Source: Paracoccaceae bacterium | Lineage (GTDB): Bacteria > Pseudomonadota > Alphaproteobacteria > Rhodobacterales > Rhodobacteraceae | Direction: 5' to 3' | Length of the DNA stretch: 16,204 nucleotides | NCBI GenBank assembly: GCA_003447515.1 | Contig: DLZA01000201.1 | Coordinates: forward strand, 1 to 16,204 | Shown here: in pieces, positions 7,275 to 14,143 of the stretch | Layout: each line of letters begins with the position of its first letter | Position numbering within the stretch: position 1 is the stretch's first letter | Position numbers and translations under genes: made by a program | Notes under the pieces: generated by a model | Database searches by the model: none | Told to the model about the DNA's origin: nothing | Seen by the model: only the letters and a program-made list of their open reading frames with translations

Positions 7275-8774
7275 ATGGATCTGTTAACCACCGAAGAATA
7301 TAAATCTATCGCCGCAAATCTTGAATTGCCAACAACCGCTTATATTGATGGCGGCTACCGTTCAGCCGCATCAGGCAAAACTTTTACATCGACCAACCCT
7401 GCCACGGGTGAAACCTTGGCCGAGATCGCCTCTTGTGGGCAAGAGGACGTGGATTTTGCTGTTGAAAAAGCTCGTGAAGCCTTTGATGATGGTCGCTGGT
7501 CGAAAATGCACCCATCAGAGCGCAAAGATGTGTTGATCCGTTTTTGCAAACTACTGACCCGCAATGCGCGTGAGTTGGCTGTGATGGAAAGCCTAGACAG
7601 CGGCAAAACAATTTATGATTGCGAAACCGTGGATATCCCAGAAACCATCCATTGTATCAAATGGCACGCCGAAGCCATCGACAAGATTTATGACCAAGTA
7701 GCCCCTGCATCTGACGATCATATCGCAATGGTTGTGCGTGAACCTATCGGTGTTGTTGGTTTGGTTTTGCCGTGGAATTTCCCCCTGCTGATGTTGGCAT
7801 GGAAAATTGGCCCAGCCCTTGCAGCTGGTTGTTCTCTTGTGATTAAACCTGCCGCTGAAACGACAATAACGGCGTTACGTGTCGCCGAACTAGCATCCGA
7901 GGCCGGTATTCCAAAGGGTGTTTTGAATATCGTGCCAGGGTCGGGTCGTAACGTTGGCGAACCAATTGGACGACATATGGATATCGATATGGTATCGTTC
8001 ACAGGTTCTACCGTTACAGGCAAACGCTTCCTGACTTATTCTGCTGAGAGCAACGCAAAAGAAATTGTTCTGGAAATGGGCGGCAAGAACCCTTGCGTGG
8101 TAATGGATGATGCTGAAAACATAGACATGGTAGCCCAGCATGTTGTGAACGGTGCGTTTTGGAATATGGGTGAAAATTGCTCCGCCTCTTCGCGTTTGAT
8201 TGTGCATAAAGACATCAAAGAAGAACTCTTGGAACGTATTAAATCCCACGCCAAACACTGGAATATCGGCGACCCTCTTAGCCCAGAAACCCGCATGGGC
8301 GCGTTGGTCTCGAAGGCGCATTTTGACAAAGTATGCAGCTACCTTGAAGGTGCCGAAGGTGTTCGTTTGGGTGGTAAATCCCATGATGGTGCTTTTGTCG
8401 AAGCCACTGTGATTGAGGTGCCTGACAATACACATCTTTTGGCCCGTGAAGAGATTTTTGGCCCGGTTCTGACTGTAATTGAAATCGGTAGCTTTGATGA
8501 GGCCATCAAGGTCGCCAACGACACTGAATTTGGTCTTTGCGCCTCAATCTTCACCGCTAACGCCAAACGTGCCATACGCGGTGCCCGTGCAATTCGTGCA
8601 GGGACTGTGACGGTTAACAGCTTTGGCGAAGGCGATATTTCCACCCCCTTTGGCGGCTATAAGCAATCGGGTTTTGGCGGCCGTGACAACTCGGTTCACG
8701 CCCACGATCAATACACCCAGCTCAAAACCATCTGGATCGATTTGAGCGACAACGATGATGAGGCCGTGGGGTGA
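7275..8774 (+). CDS. NAD(P)-dependent aldehyde dehydrogenase (PuuC-like or 2-oxoglutarate semialdehyde type)
   Basis: A full-length 499-residue ALDH. It has the oxyanion Asn168 in PWNF, the nucleotide-binding FTGSTVTG (242-249), general base Glu267 in LEMGG, nucleophile Cys302 in GENCSAS and Glu393 in EEIFGP, so all catalytic residues are present. The C-terminal stretch TPFGGYKQSG and a closing LKTIWIDL resemble PuuC, the gamma-glutamyl-gamma-aminobutyraldehyde dehydrogenase. In this operon it more likely oxidises a semialdehyde produced by the preceding DapA-family enzyme, for example 2-oxoglutarate semialdehyde to 2-oxoglutarate. GAGG lies 9 bases upstream of the ATG. Its last bases overlap the GTG of the next gene (GTGA), which points to coupled translation. 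Family certain, substrate inferred. Confidence 0.93.
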   Translation: MDLLTTEEYKSIAANLELPTTAYIDGGYRSAASGKTFTSTNPATGETLAEIASCGQEDVDFAVEKAREAFDDGRWSKMHPSERKDVLIRFCKLLTRNARELAVMESLDSGKTIYDCETVDIPETIHCIKWHAEAIDKIYDQVAPASDDHIAMVVREPIGVVGLVLPWNFPLLMLAWKIGPALAAGCSLVIKPAAETTITALRVAELASEAGIPKGVLNIVPGSGRNVGEPIGRHMDIDMVSFTGSTVTGKRFLTYSAESNAKEIVLEMGGKNPCVVMDDAENIDMVAQHVVNGAFWNMGENCSASSRLIVHKDIKEELLERIKSHAKHWNIGDPLSPETRMGALVSKAHFDKVCSYLEGAEGVRLGGKSHDGAFVEATVIEVPDNTHLLAREEIFGPVLTVIEIGSFDEAIKVANDTEFGLCASIFTANAKRAIRGARAIRAGTVTVNSFGEGDISTPFGGYKQSGFGGRDNSVHAHDQYTQLKTIWIDLSDNDDEAVG

Positions 8775-10114
8775 CGGAATACACTGCTAAACGACTACCT
8801 CGACACACTGGACCTGCCGCCTGGAATAATATTCTGGGAGCGCAATCTGCCGCCACGCCATTGAATGACGCTAAAACGGCCGATTTCGTAATAATCGGTG
8901 GGGGCTTTGCCGGACTTTCAGCCGCCCGCCTCCTAACACAATCGCAACCTGGCGCGCGGATTGTGGTGATAGAGGCCGGGCGGTTGGCAGAAGGGGCTGC
9001 GGGGCGCAACTCGGGCTTTATGATTGACCTGCCACATGATCTGGCATCGGATGATTATGCTGGACAAGGAGCGGATGCTGATCGGTTGATGATTGGTTTG
9101 AACCGCCAAGCAATTGAGTTTGCCCGCGATGCGGTCGAAGAATACGGGACTGATCCAAATTACTTTGACCCAGTGGGCAAGGTCAATGGATCTGCCAGTG
9201 TCGCAGGTGACGCCCATAATGCCAGCTATGCGAGACATCTGTCCAGCTTGGGTGAGTACTCTGAGGTGCTGGATGCGCAAGCGATGTATGAGCTAACCGG
9301 AAGTCACCATTACCGCTCAGGACTTTACACCCCAGGTACAGTGATGTTGCAGCCTGCCGGTTATATTCGCGGCTTGGGTAAAGGATTACGACGCAGTGTC
9401 GGATTACATGAGAACTCCCCTGTTACGAAATTTACCAAGGTCGGCCCTGATTGGTGTGTTCACACCCCCAAAGGATCTGTTACCGCACCACGCGTCATTC
9501 TTGCTAATAATGGACATCTTGAAAGTTTTGGCATTGCCAAAGGACGTTTGATGCAACTGTTTCTTTATGCCTCAATGACGCCAGAACTGACAAAGGATGA
9601 CATCGCCAACTTAGGCGGCCAATCACGGTGGGGCATCACCCCGTCAGACCCGATGGGTACGACCATGCGCCGAATTGATACGGGCCAAGGTGGCAATCGG
9701 ATCATTACCCGCACCTGCGCGGCAATGCGTCCAAATATGGTTACGTCTAAGGCCGATTTGGCGCGCACAACAAAAGTACAACAGGAAAAATTTGATAGCC
9801 GTTTTCCACAATTGGCGGGGATGAAAATGGAATACCGCTGGGCAGGACATCTGTGCCTGAGCTTAAACGGCGTTTCGCTAATGAAAGAAATTGAAAACGG
9901 GGTATTTTCTGCCTGTGTACAAAATGGACTTGGCGTCACACGAGGGACATTGACGGGCATGGCTGCAGCGGAACTGGCTTGCGGTGAGACGTCAGATATT
10001 ACCCGCTATTTCACTGCCGAAGAGCAACCTAAACCGCTTCCTCCTCAACCGTTCGCGGCAATCGGTGCAAATGCCTACCTACGTTGGAAAGAGTGGCGTG
10101 CAGGCAACGAGTAA
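8771..10114 (+). CDS. FAD-dependent amine/amino-acid oxidoreductase (DAO family, PuuB-like)
   Basis: A 447-residue soluble flavoprotein. The FAD-binding Rossmann motif FVIIGGGFAGLSAARLL lies at 39-55, with the ribose-binding glutamate at VVIEAG (about 68) and AAGRNSGF (76-83) typical of PuuB/DAO oxidases. YRWAGHLCLS and QNGLGVTRG near the C-terminus complete the substrate and FAD pocket. E. coli PuuB oxidises gamma-glutamylputrescine, but no glutamate-putrescine ligase is present here. A secondary or cyclic amine such as D-hydroxyproline (HypO role) or an N-methylated amine is more plausible. It starts at a GTG overlapping the aldehyde dehydrogenase stop. It is the last gene of the operon and is followed by a strong hairpin. 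Confidence 0.9.
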   Translation: MTEYTAKRLPRHTGPAAWNNILGAQSAATPLNDAKTADFVIIGGGFAGLSAARLLTQSQPGARIVVIEAGRLAEGAAGRNSGFMIDLPHDLASDDYAGQGADADRLMIGLNRQAIEFARDAVEEYGTDPNYFDPVGKVNGSASVAGDAHNASYARHLSSLGEYSEVLDAQAMYELTGSHHYRSGLYTPGTVMLQPAGYIRGLGKGLRRSVGLHENSPVTKFTKVGPDWCVHTPKGSVTAPRVILANNGHLESFGIAKGRLMQLFLYASMTPELTKDDIANLGGQSRWGITPSDPMGTTMRRIDTGQGGNRIITRTCAAMRPNMVTSKADLARTTKVQQEKFDSRFPQLAGMKMEYRWAGHLCLSLNGVSLMKEIENGVFSACVQNGLGVTRGTLTGMAAAELACGETSDITRYFTAEEQPKPLPPQPFAAIGANAYLRWKEWRAGNE

Positions 10115-10123
10115 TCTAAAAGA

Positions 10124-10147
10124 TGGCCGCCCAAGAAAGGGCGGCCA
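10124..10147 (+). terminator. Hairpin at the end of the gntR-to-oxidase operon
   Basis: GGCCGCCC (10125-10132) pairs perfectly with GGGCGGCC (10139-10146) across the loop AAGAAA, and a T-A pair extends it to 9 bp. It starts 9 bases after the oxidase stop. Only AATT follows rather than a long T-run, so termination may be partly factor-dependent. It lies 24 bases before the IS end. Confidence 0.75.
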
Positions 10148-10171
10148 ATTGCCTTCACATGTAAGGCAAAC

Positions 10172-10187
10172 GGCACTGTTGCATTAA
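10172..10187 (+). repeat. Left terminal inverted repeat of the IS6-family element
   Basis: GGCACTGTTGCATTAA; matches the inverted right end with one mismatch (A for G at position 12). Confidence 0.9.
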
Positions 10188-10236
10188 ATTTCTGATTTGT
10201 CGATATTTACGGTTTTGTTTTACCGAAGTAGCCAAT

Positions 10237-10908
10237 GTCACGCCGACCCCCTTCAAGCGCCATCGCTTTCCGCCTGAGATTATCCTATTGGCTGTGCGTT
10301 GGTATTGCCGCTATGGACTGTCTTATCGGGAAGTGCGCTACATGTTGACGGAACGCGATATCGAGGTCGAAGGCTCCACCGTCTACCGGTGGGTTGTGAA
10401 GTTTAGCCCAGAGGTTTCCAAGCGCAACTTCAGCCACCGAGATAGGAGGGGACAGACTTGGCACGTTGATGAAATATACATCTGTGTGGGCGGTAAGTGG
10501 CGTTACCTTTGGCGGGCAAGGAAAGCGATGGACAATGCTCGTTTGTAGCACCCTCTGGCGATCATAACTGACAAGGCCCACAGCTACCGCAAGGTTTTGG
10601 CGGAATTCAACCGACATCGTGACCCTGGCGATAAAATTAGCCACGTCGACCAGAAGTATCTGAACAACTGGATAGAGGGGGATCATTCTGCTTTGAAGAA
10701 ACTGCTTAATCCCATGCGCGGCTTCATGACATTGCGATCTGCCAAAGCCATGTTTCAGGGTATCGAAACCACCCGCGCCATGGTCGAACCACCACATTCA
10801 TCAACGCAGATCGGGACCAATCGGCGAGATCGCGCATCTGCACAATTTGTTCAGTTTAGCAGCTTAAAACTGCTAAACTGCAGGCCCGATTGTCTGTTAT
10901 CAAATTAA
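10237..10908 (+). pseudogene. Broken IS6-family DDE transposase
   Basis: One continuous reading frame, interrupted by TAG at 10546-10548, reads from VTPTPFKRHRFPPEIILLAVRWY to the right end of the IS. The first catalytic Asp is in WHVDEIY (10468-10470), the second in ITDKAHSYR (10570-10572) and the Glu in WIEGDHSALK (10675-10677). All three survive, but only about 30 codons separate the first two. Intact relatives have roughly 60, so about 30 codons are lost around the stop. There is no good in-frame ATG at the expected start; the ATG at 10235 is in another frame. The copy should be unable to move on its own. Confidence 0.88.
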
Positions 10909-10920
10909 CGCAACAGTGCC
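10905..10920 (-). repeat. Right terminal inverted repeat of the IS6-family element
   Basis: TTAACGCAACAGTGCC on the plus strand, the inverted partner of 10172-10187. The 80 bases from here to the HpbD-like stop at 11001 are AT-rich and show no gene or clear terminator. Confidence 0.9.
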
Positions 10921-11000
10921 CAATCAACAAAAGTCGCAGTACAGATATCGCTCACATTGTTTTTAATGGAAATACCTATAAAATACATTGTTATTCTCCA

Positions 11001-12101
11001 TCAAAATGATGCCATCGGGGCGCCAAATAAGGCCTCATCGGGGACGACACCCAAGCCTGATCCTGTTGGCAGGGCAATATGGCCCTCTTTGATTTTGATG
11101 CCATTTTCAGGATCATAGTTGCCTTCGATATAAGGTTGAGCCAGCCAAGCACCTTCGAACAGGTGCTGCTGAACCGTCGCCCCCATATGAGTGCACGCCG
11201 CCGCCATGATGTCACCACCCCAACTGTCATCACAAGTATGGTGCAGTGAGCGGGCTTCGCAGATGTTGCGTACCACCGAATAAGGATGCAGTCCGCCAAT
11301 ACGGGTCACTTTCATGCCGAATCCATCTACCATTCCAGTGCCCACCGCATCAATCACGGTTGCGAGATCAGTGCTATTCTCATCCATGTAAAGCGCGTGA
11401 TGCAGCAGTGGGCGAATCTGGCGTAAGTCATGGACTGTGTCGCAGGGTTGCTCCATAATGAAAGGGATGTCTGAACATTCGCGACTGATACGAAGGGCGT
11501 CACGTGTCGTCAAGCCACGGTTTGCATCGATTGCCAGACGCATGGAGTTACCGACGGTTTCCCAGACTTTGTGCACCACCTCTATATCTATATCAACTGG
11601 GCGACCACCAACTTTCAGCTGAATCCGAGAATAGCCTTGGGCGCGTTTTTCAGCCGCCAGTCGCGCAGTATCATCTGGGGTGTCAATTCCGCAGGCATAA
11701 TATGACGGCACGTTTTCAGTAACCGCACCGCCCAGAATATCCGCCACACGCATGCCAGTCGCCTTTCCCAAAAGATCATAGGTGGCAATGTCGATTGCAG
11801 CCTTGGCATAATTGTGGCCCTTCAGCAGGCTGTTCATTTTGCGATGAATGGTCAAGGGTAGCAAATCGGTACCAATCAGACCGGGGGCCATTTCAGCCAA
11901 CGCCGCTCGAGCACCTTTGGCATGAGCCTCGGCGTAGGTTGGCCCCAATGGGCAAGTTTCACCCCAGCCGATCAGACCGTTATCGGCCACCAGCTTTACA
12001 AGCGTTGTGTCCAGAGCCAATATCTGGACGCCAGCCATTGTGTAGGGTGCGTTTTTGACCGGAAGGTCGTACTGGTAGATGTGGATTTTTTTGATTTTCA
12101 T
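11001..12101 (-). CDS. hpbD: Enolase-superfamily epimerase, HpbD-like (hydroxyproline/proline betaine 2-epimerase)
   Basis: A 366-residue member of the mandelate racemase/muconate lactonising enzyme family. Residues 1-120 are the capping domain ([16 protein letters not shown]); the rest is the barrel. Acid/base lysines are Lys163 (QLKVG) at the second strand and Lys264 ([10 protein letters not shown]) at the sixth. Metal ligands are Asp192 (DANRG), Glu217 (EQPC) and Asp240 (MDE). Asp291 (CDDSWGGD) and Trp319 (EGAWLAQP) correspond, from memory, to the residues that hold the quaternary nitrogen in Pelagibaca HpbD. These agree with HpbD apart from a one-residue offset. GGAGG lies 5 bases before the ATG. 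It follows a broken paralogue by 28 bases and belongs to the tetR operon. Proline-type racemase or dehydratase activity is the main alternative. Confidence 0.82.
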   Translation of the reverse strand: MKIKKIHIYQYDLPVKNAPYTMAGVQILALDTTLVKLVADNGLIGWGETCPLGPTYAEAHAKGARAALAEMAPGLIGTDLLPLTIHRKMNSLLKGHNYAKAAIDIATYDLLGKATGMRVADILGGAVTENVPSYYACGIDTPDDTARLAAEKRAQGYSRIQLKVGGRPVDIDIEVVHKVWETVGNSMRLAIDANRGLTTRDALRISRECSDIPFIMEQPCDTVHDLRQIRPLLHHALYMDENSTDLATVIDAVGTGMVDGFGMKVTRIGGLHPYSVVRNICEARSLHHTCDDSWGGDIMAAACTHMGATVQQHLFEGAWLAQPYIEGNYDPENGIKIKEGHIALPTGSGLGVVPDEALFGAPMASF

Positions 12102-12129
12102 TTATGCCTCCTAGGTGACGTGGGATCGC

Positions 12130-12357
12130 CTAAAATGTTATGGTTTCAGCAATGCCTGCACGGGTACCAAGCGCATGTGACGCGATATAGGTTGACCCAA
12201 ACGGTGTGCTTTCGCCCCAACCTTCGGTGCCATCATCAGCAATAACCCGTACGATTGTGGCGTCAAAACTGCGATATTCACGCCCGCCAGACAACAGGTA
12301 TACACCTCCCGAATAGGGCAGATCGACCTGATAGACCTCTATCTTTGCAATTCTCAT
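12130..12357 (-). pseudogene. N-terminal remnant of a second enolase-superfamily gene
   Basis: 75 codons encode only the start of a mandelate racemase-type capping domain: MRIAKIEVYQVDLP, SFDATIVRVIADDGTEGWGE and STPFGSTYIASHALG. Compared with the intact neighbour it has about half of its residues in common, so it is a paralogue rather than a recent duplicate. The match stops at GIAE, followed by TITF and TAG; the barrel with all catalytic residues is missing (about 290 codons). Its ATG overlaps the stop of the oxidoreductase gene (ATGA), so the stub is still placed for coupled translation. Confidence 0.82.
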
Positions 12358-13451
12358 AAAATCACCTTTGGGGGAATAAGCACCAGTTTTCCGGTATGTT
12401 TCTTGGCAAGGAAATCTTCCTGCGCCGTTACGATCTCGGCCAGCGGATAGGTTTTAGCAACCACTGGGCGAATTTCACCAGCTTCGATATAGGAGATCAG
12501 ATTGGCAAAAACCTCGTCCTCTTGAAATGTACAACCAAACAATGTGAGGTCATTCAAGTATAATGTGCGCACATCAATCTGCGCAATCGGCCCAGCAATG
12601 GCACCAGCCGTGGCATAGCGCCCACCACGACGCAAAAGATCAAGGAATGTCGGCCACTGTTCACCCGCAACAAGATCGACAACCACATCAATCGACCCCG
12701 CACCCAACTCGGCAATAAGATCAGCATTGCGGTCGATGACTTGATCGGCACCAAGAGCTTTGACCTCATCTGCTTTAGACACAGAAGACAGCGCAATTAC
12801 AGTGGCACCGCGACGTTTGGCAAGCTGTACAGCCGCTGACCCAACGCCGCCTGATGCACCCGTCACTAACACCCGTTCCGCACCAACATTAGCACGGTGC
12901 AACATGTTTTCCGCTGTTGAATAGGCGCAAGGAACTGAGGCCAAATCTGCATCCGACCAATCGCAATTTACTGCATGGGTTTCCTGTGCAGGTGCAACAG
13001 CGAATTGAGCAAAACCACCATCACATTCACTGCCAATCGTCCAACACTCGTAAGGGCGGTAATCAACATAGGTGCGCAACATATTCCGCACCAATACACG
13101 TTCACCGATACGAGTGGCATCAACCCCATCCCCAACGGCAGTGATGTATCCACAGACATCGGCACCCTGAATGCGCGGAAAACTCAGCGGCGTTCCAGAC
13201 CAGCTGGCATCGTCATCATCAACGGTTTCAAAACCCTCAGATCCACCCGAATTTGTATCTTCGGTAACAGCCTTGGAATACCAACCAATGCGAGTGTTAA
13301 TGTCTGTGTTGTTGACGCCAGCAGCAGCGACACGGATCAGCACCTCACCCGCTTTGGGTTCAGGCACAGACACATCCGTGCGATAATCGAGTTTGTCGAT
13401 ACCTCCGTGCCCAGTTAGCAGCACGGCCGCCATCGTTTGGGGAAGTGTCAT
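12354..13451 (-). CDS. Zinc-independent MDR-superfamily NAD(P)H oxidoreductase
   Basis: A 365-residue medium-chain dehydrogenase/reductase with a GroES-like domain (about 25-160) and a Rossmann domain with VTGASGGVGSAAVQLAKRRG (196-214). The catalytic zinc ligands of alcohol dehydrogenases are absent: AGVNNTD has Asn where the Cys would be, and QGADVCG replaces GHE. The four structural-zinc cysteines are also missing. It is therefore closer to quinone oxidoreductases and enoyl reductases. An acidic insert around residues 62-90 (TEDTNSGG to DDDDAS) is a subfamily feature. GAGG lies 7 bases before the ATG, which overlaps the tetR stop (ATGA). Its step in the pathway is unknown. Confidence 0.88.
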   Translation of the reverse strand: MTLPQTMAAVLLTGHGGIDKLDYRTDVSVPEPKAGEVLIRVAAAGVNNTDINTRIGWYSKAVTEDTNSGGSEGFETVDDDDASWSGTPLSFPRIQGADVCGYITAVGDGVDATRIGERVLVRNMLRTYVDYRPYECWTIGSECDGGFAQFAVAPAQETHAVNCDWSDADLASVPCAYSTAENMLHRANVGAERVLVTGASGGVGSAAVQLAKRRGATVIALSSVSKADEVKALGADQVIDRNADLIAELGAGSIDVVVDLVAGEQWPTFLDLLRRGGRYATAGAIAGPIAQIDVRTLYLNDLTLFGCTFQEDEVFANLISYIEAGEIRPVVAKTYPLAEIVTAQEDFLAKKHTGKLVLIPPKVIL

Positions 13452-14002
13452 GTTATATCCTCACTTTTTAAAAGAGCACGCGCTAATAACAACGCAGCTT
13501 TTAATGCCGTTCTTGTATCCTGTATCATCGCCATTTCTGTCTGGCCCTCATGAATGGTCATCAATGCCTCTGACAGCTCTTCTATTTTGACATTTGGAGC
13601 AATTGCACGCAGCCGTGTTTCAAATGCCAAACGCACTTGGTCTTTATGATGTTCAACTGTTTTGCGAATGGCCAAACTTTCAGTGTAGGCCGCCAGAGCA
13701 TTCAAAAACAGGCATCCGTTACACGCGACTTCCGACTGCCAATCGCCCAAACGGTTGAAGATATGCAGCACATGTTCTGTCCCATGATCTGGGCCCCCAG
13801 ATATCCAATCCATATATGCGTCGTTACGGTATTCCAGCGCACCGATCACCATAGCTTCGCGCGATGGGTAATACTTATAGAGCGTGCGCAAGGATACATC
13901 GGCCCCTGCACGAAGCGCATCCACCCCTGGCAATGCAAATCCCATTAAGGCGAATTGGGTCTCTAAGTTTCTAGCGATTCTTTGTTTTGTATCTATCATC
14001 AT
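13448..14002 (-). CDS. TetR/AcrR-family transcriptional regulator
   Basis: A 184-residue regulator. The N-terminal 55 residues show the TetR helix-turn-helix, GVDALRAGADVSLRTLYKYYPSREAMVIGAL. The remaining helical domain binds an unknown ligand. Two cysteines in CNGCLF (94 and 97) might sense electrophiles or redox change, but this is only a suggestion. It is the first gene of an operon whose next gene overlaps by four bases, so it probably controls the oxidoreductase and the HpbD-like enzyme as well as itself. Two adjacent ATG codons open the frame and no good ribosome site precedes them. Its promoter must lie in 14003-14095. Confidence 0.9.
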   Translation of the reverse strand: MMIDTKQRIARNLETQFALMGFALPGVDALRAGADVSLRTLYKYYPSREAMVIGALEYRNDAYMDWISGGPDHGTEHVLHIFNRLGDWQSEVACNGCLFLNALAAYTESLAIRKTVEHHKDQVRLAFETRLRAIAPNVKIEELSEALMTIHEGQTEMAMIQDTRTALKAALLLARALLKSEDIT

Positions 14003-14082
14003 TTAACTGTAGAACGATCACTCTACTTTGTGCTTGTATTTTCCCGACATAACTTTTGTAATTTTGCGACGCATCAATGATT

Positions 14083-14094
14083 ATGCATATGCAT
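14083..14094. promoter_or_regulatory. 12-bp perfect palindrome upstream of tetR
   Basis: ATGCATATGCAT is fully self-complementary. It lies 81 bases upstream of the tetR start and next to the T-run of the mttB-like terminator. It could be a TetR-type operator; chance in AT-rich DNA is possible. Confidence 0.25.
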
Positions 14095-14095
14095 T

Positions 14096-14130
14096 TAAAA
14101 AGCACCCCACCTGCACAAGGCAGGCGAGGC
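14096..14130 (-). terminator. Rho-independent terminator of the mttB-like gene
   Basis: On the minus strand GCCTCGCCTGC pairs with GCAGGTGGGGT around the loop CTTGT: 11 pairs, three of them wobbles. GC and then TTTTT (14097-14101) follow. It begins 14 bases after the mttB-like stop and isolates that gene from tetR. Confidence 0.72.
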
Positions 14131-14143
14131 AGTCGGGAAAAAA

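Larger units (their letters stand above)
10172..10920. mobile_element. Degenerate IS6-family insertion sequence (749 bp)
   Basis: The ends are GGCACTGTTGCATTAA (10172-10187) and, inverted, GGCACTGTTGCGTTAA (10905-10920): 15 of 16 identical and starting with the GGCACTGTTGC typical of IS26 and relatives. Inside is a broken IS6-type transposase. The 8 bases outside each end (AGGCAAAC and CAATCAAC) are not duplicated, unlike a simple IS6 insertion. A later deletion or recombination next to the IS is therefore likely. It separates the convergent oxidase and HpbD-like genes. Confidence 0.9.

Noticed and set aside
7890..8435. 181-codon open frame on the minus strand inside the aldehyde dehydrogenase gene
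   Set aside because: It is antisense to a gene with all catalytic residues, has no recognisable domain and is explained by codon composition of the real gene.
10285..10797. 170-codon minus-strand frame across the IS element
   Set aside because: It is antisense to the transposase relic, which keeps recognisable DDE motifs on the plus strand; the minus frame shows no family features.
10164..10928. Target-site duplication flanking the IS6-family element
   Set aside because: The flanking 8-mers AGGCAAAC and CAATCAAC do not match beyond chance.
12354..13451. Classical zinc alcohol dehydrogenase
   Set aside because: Catalytic and structural zinc ligands are absent, so only MDR-superfamily membership is supported.
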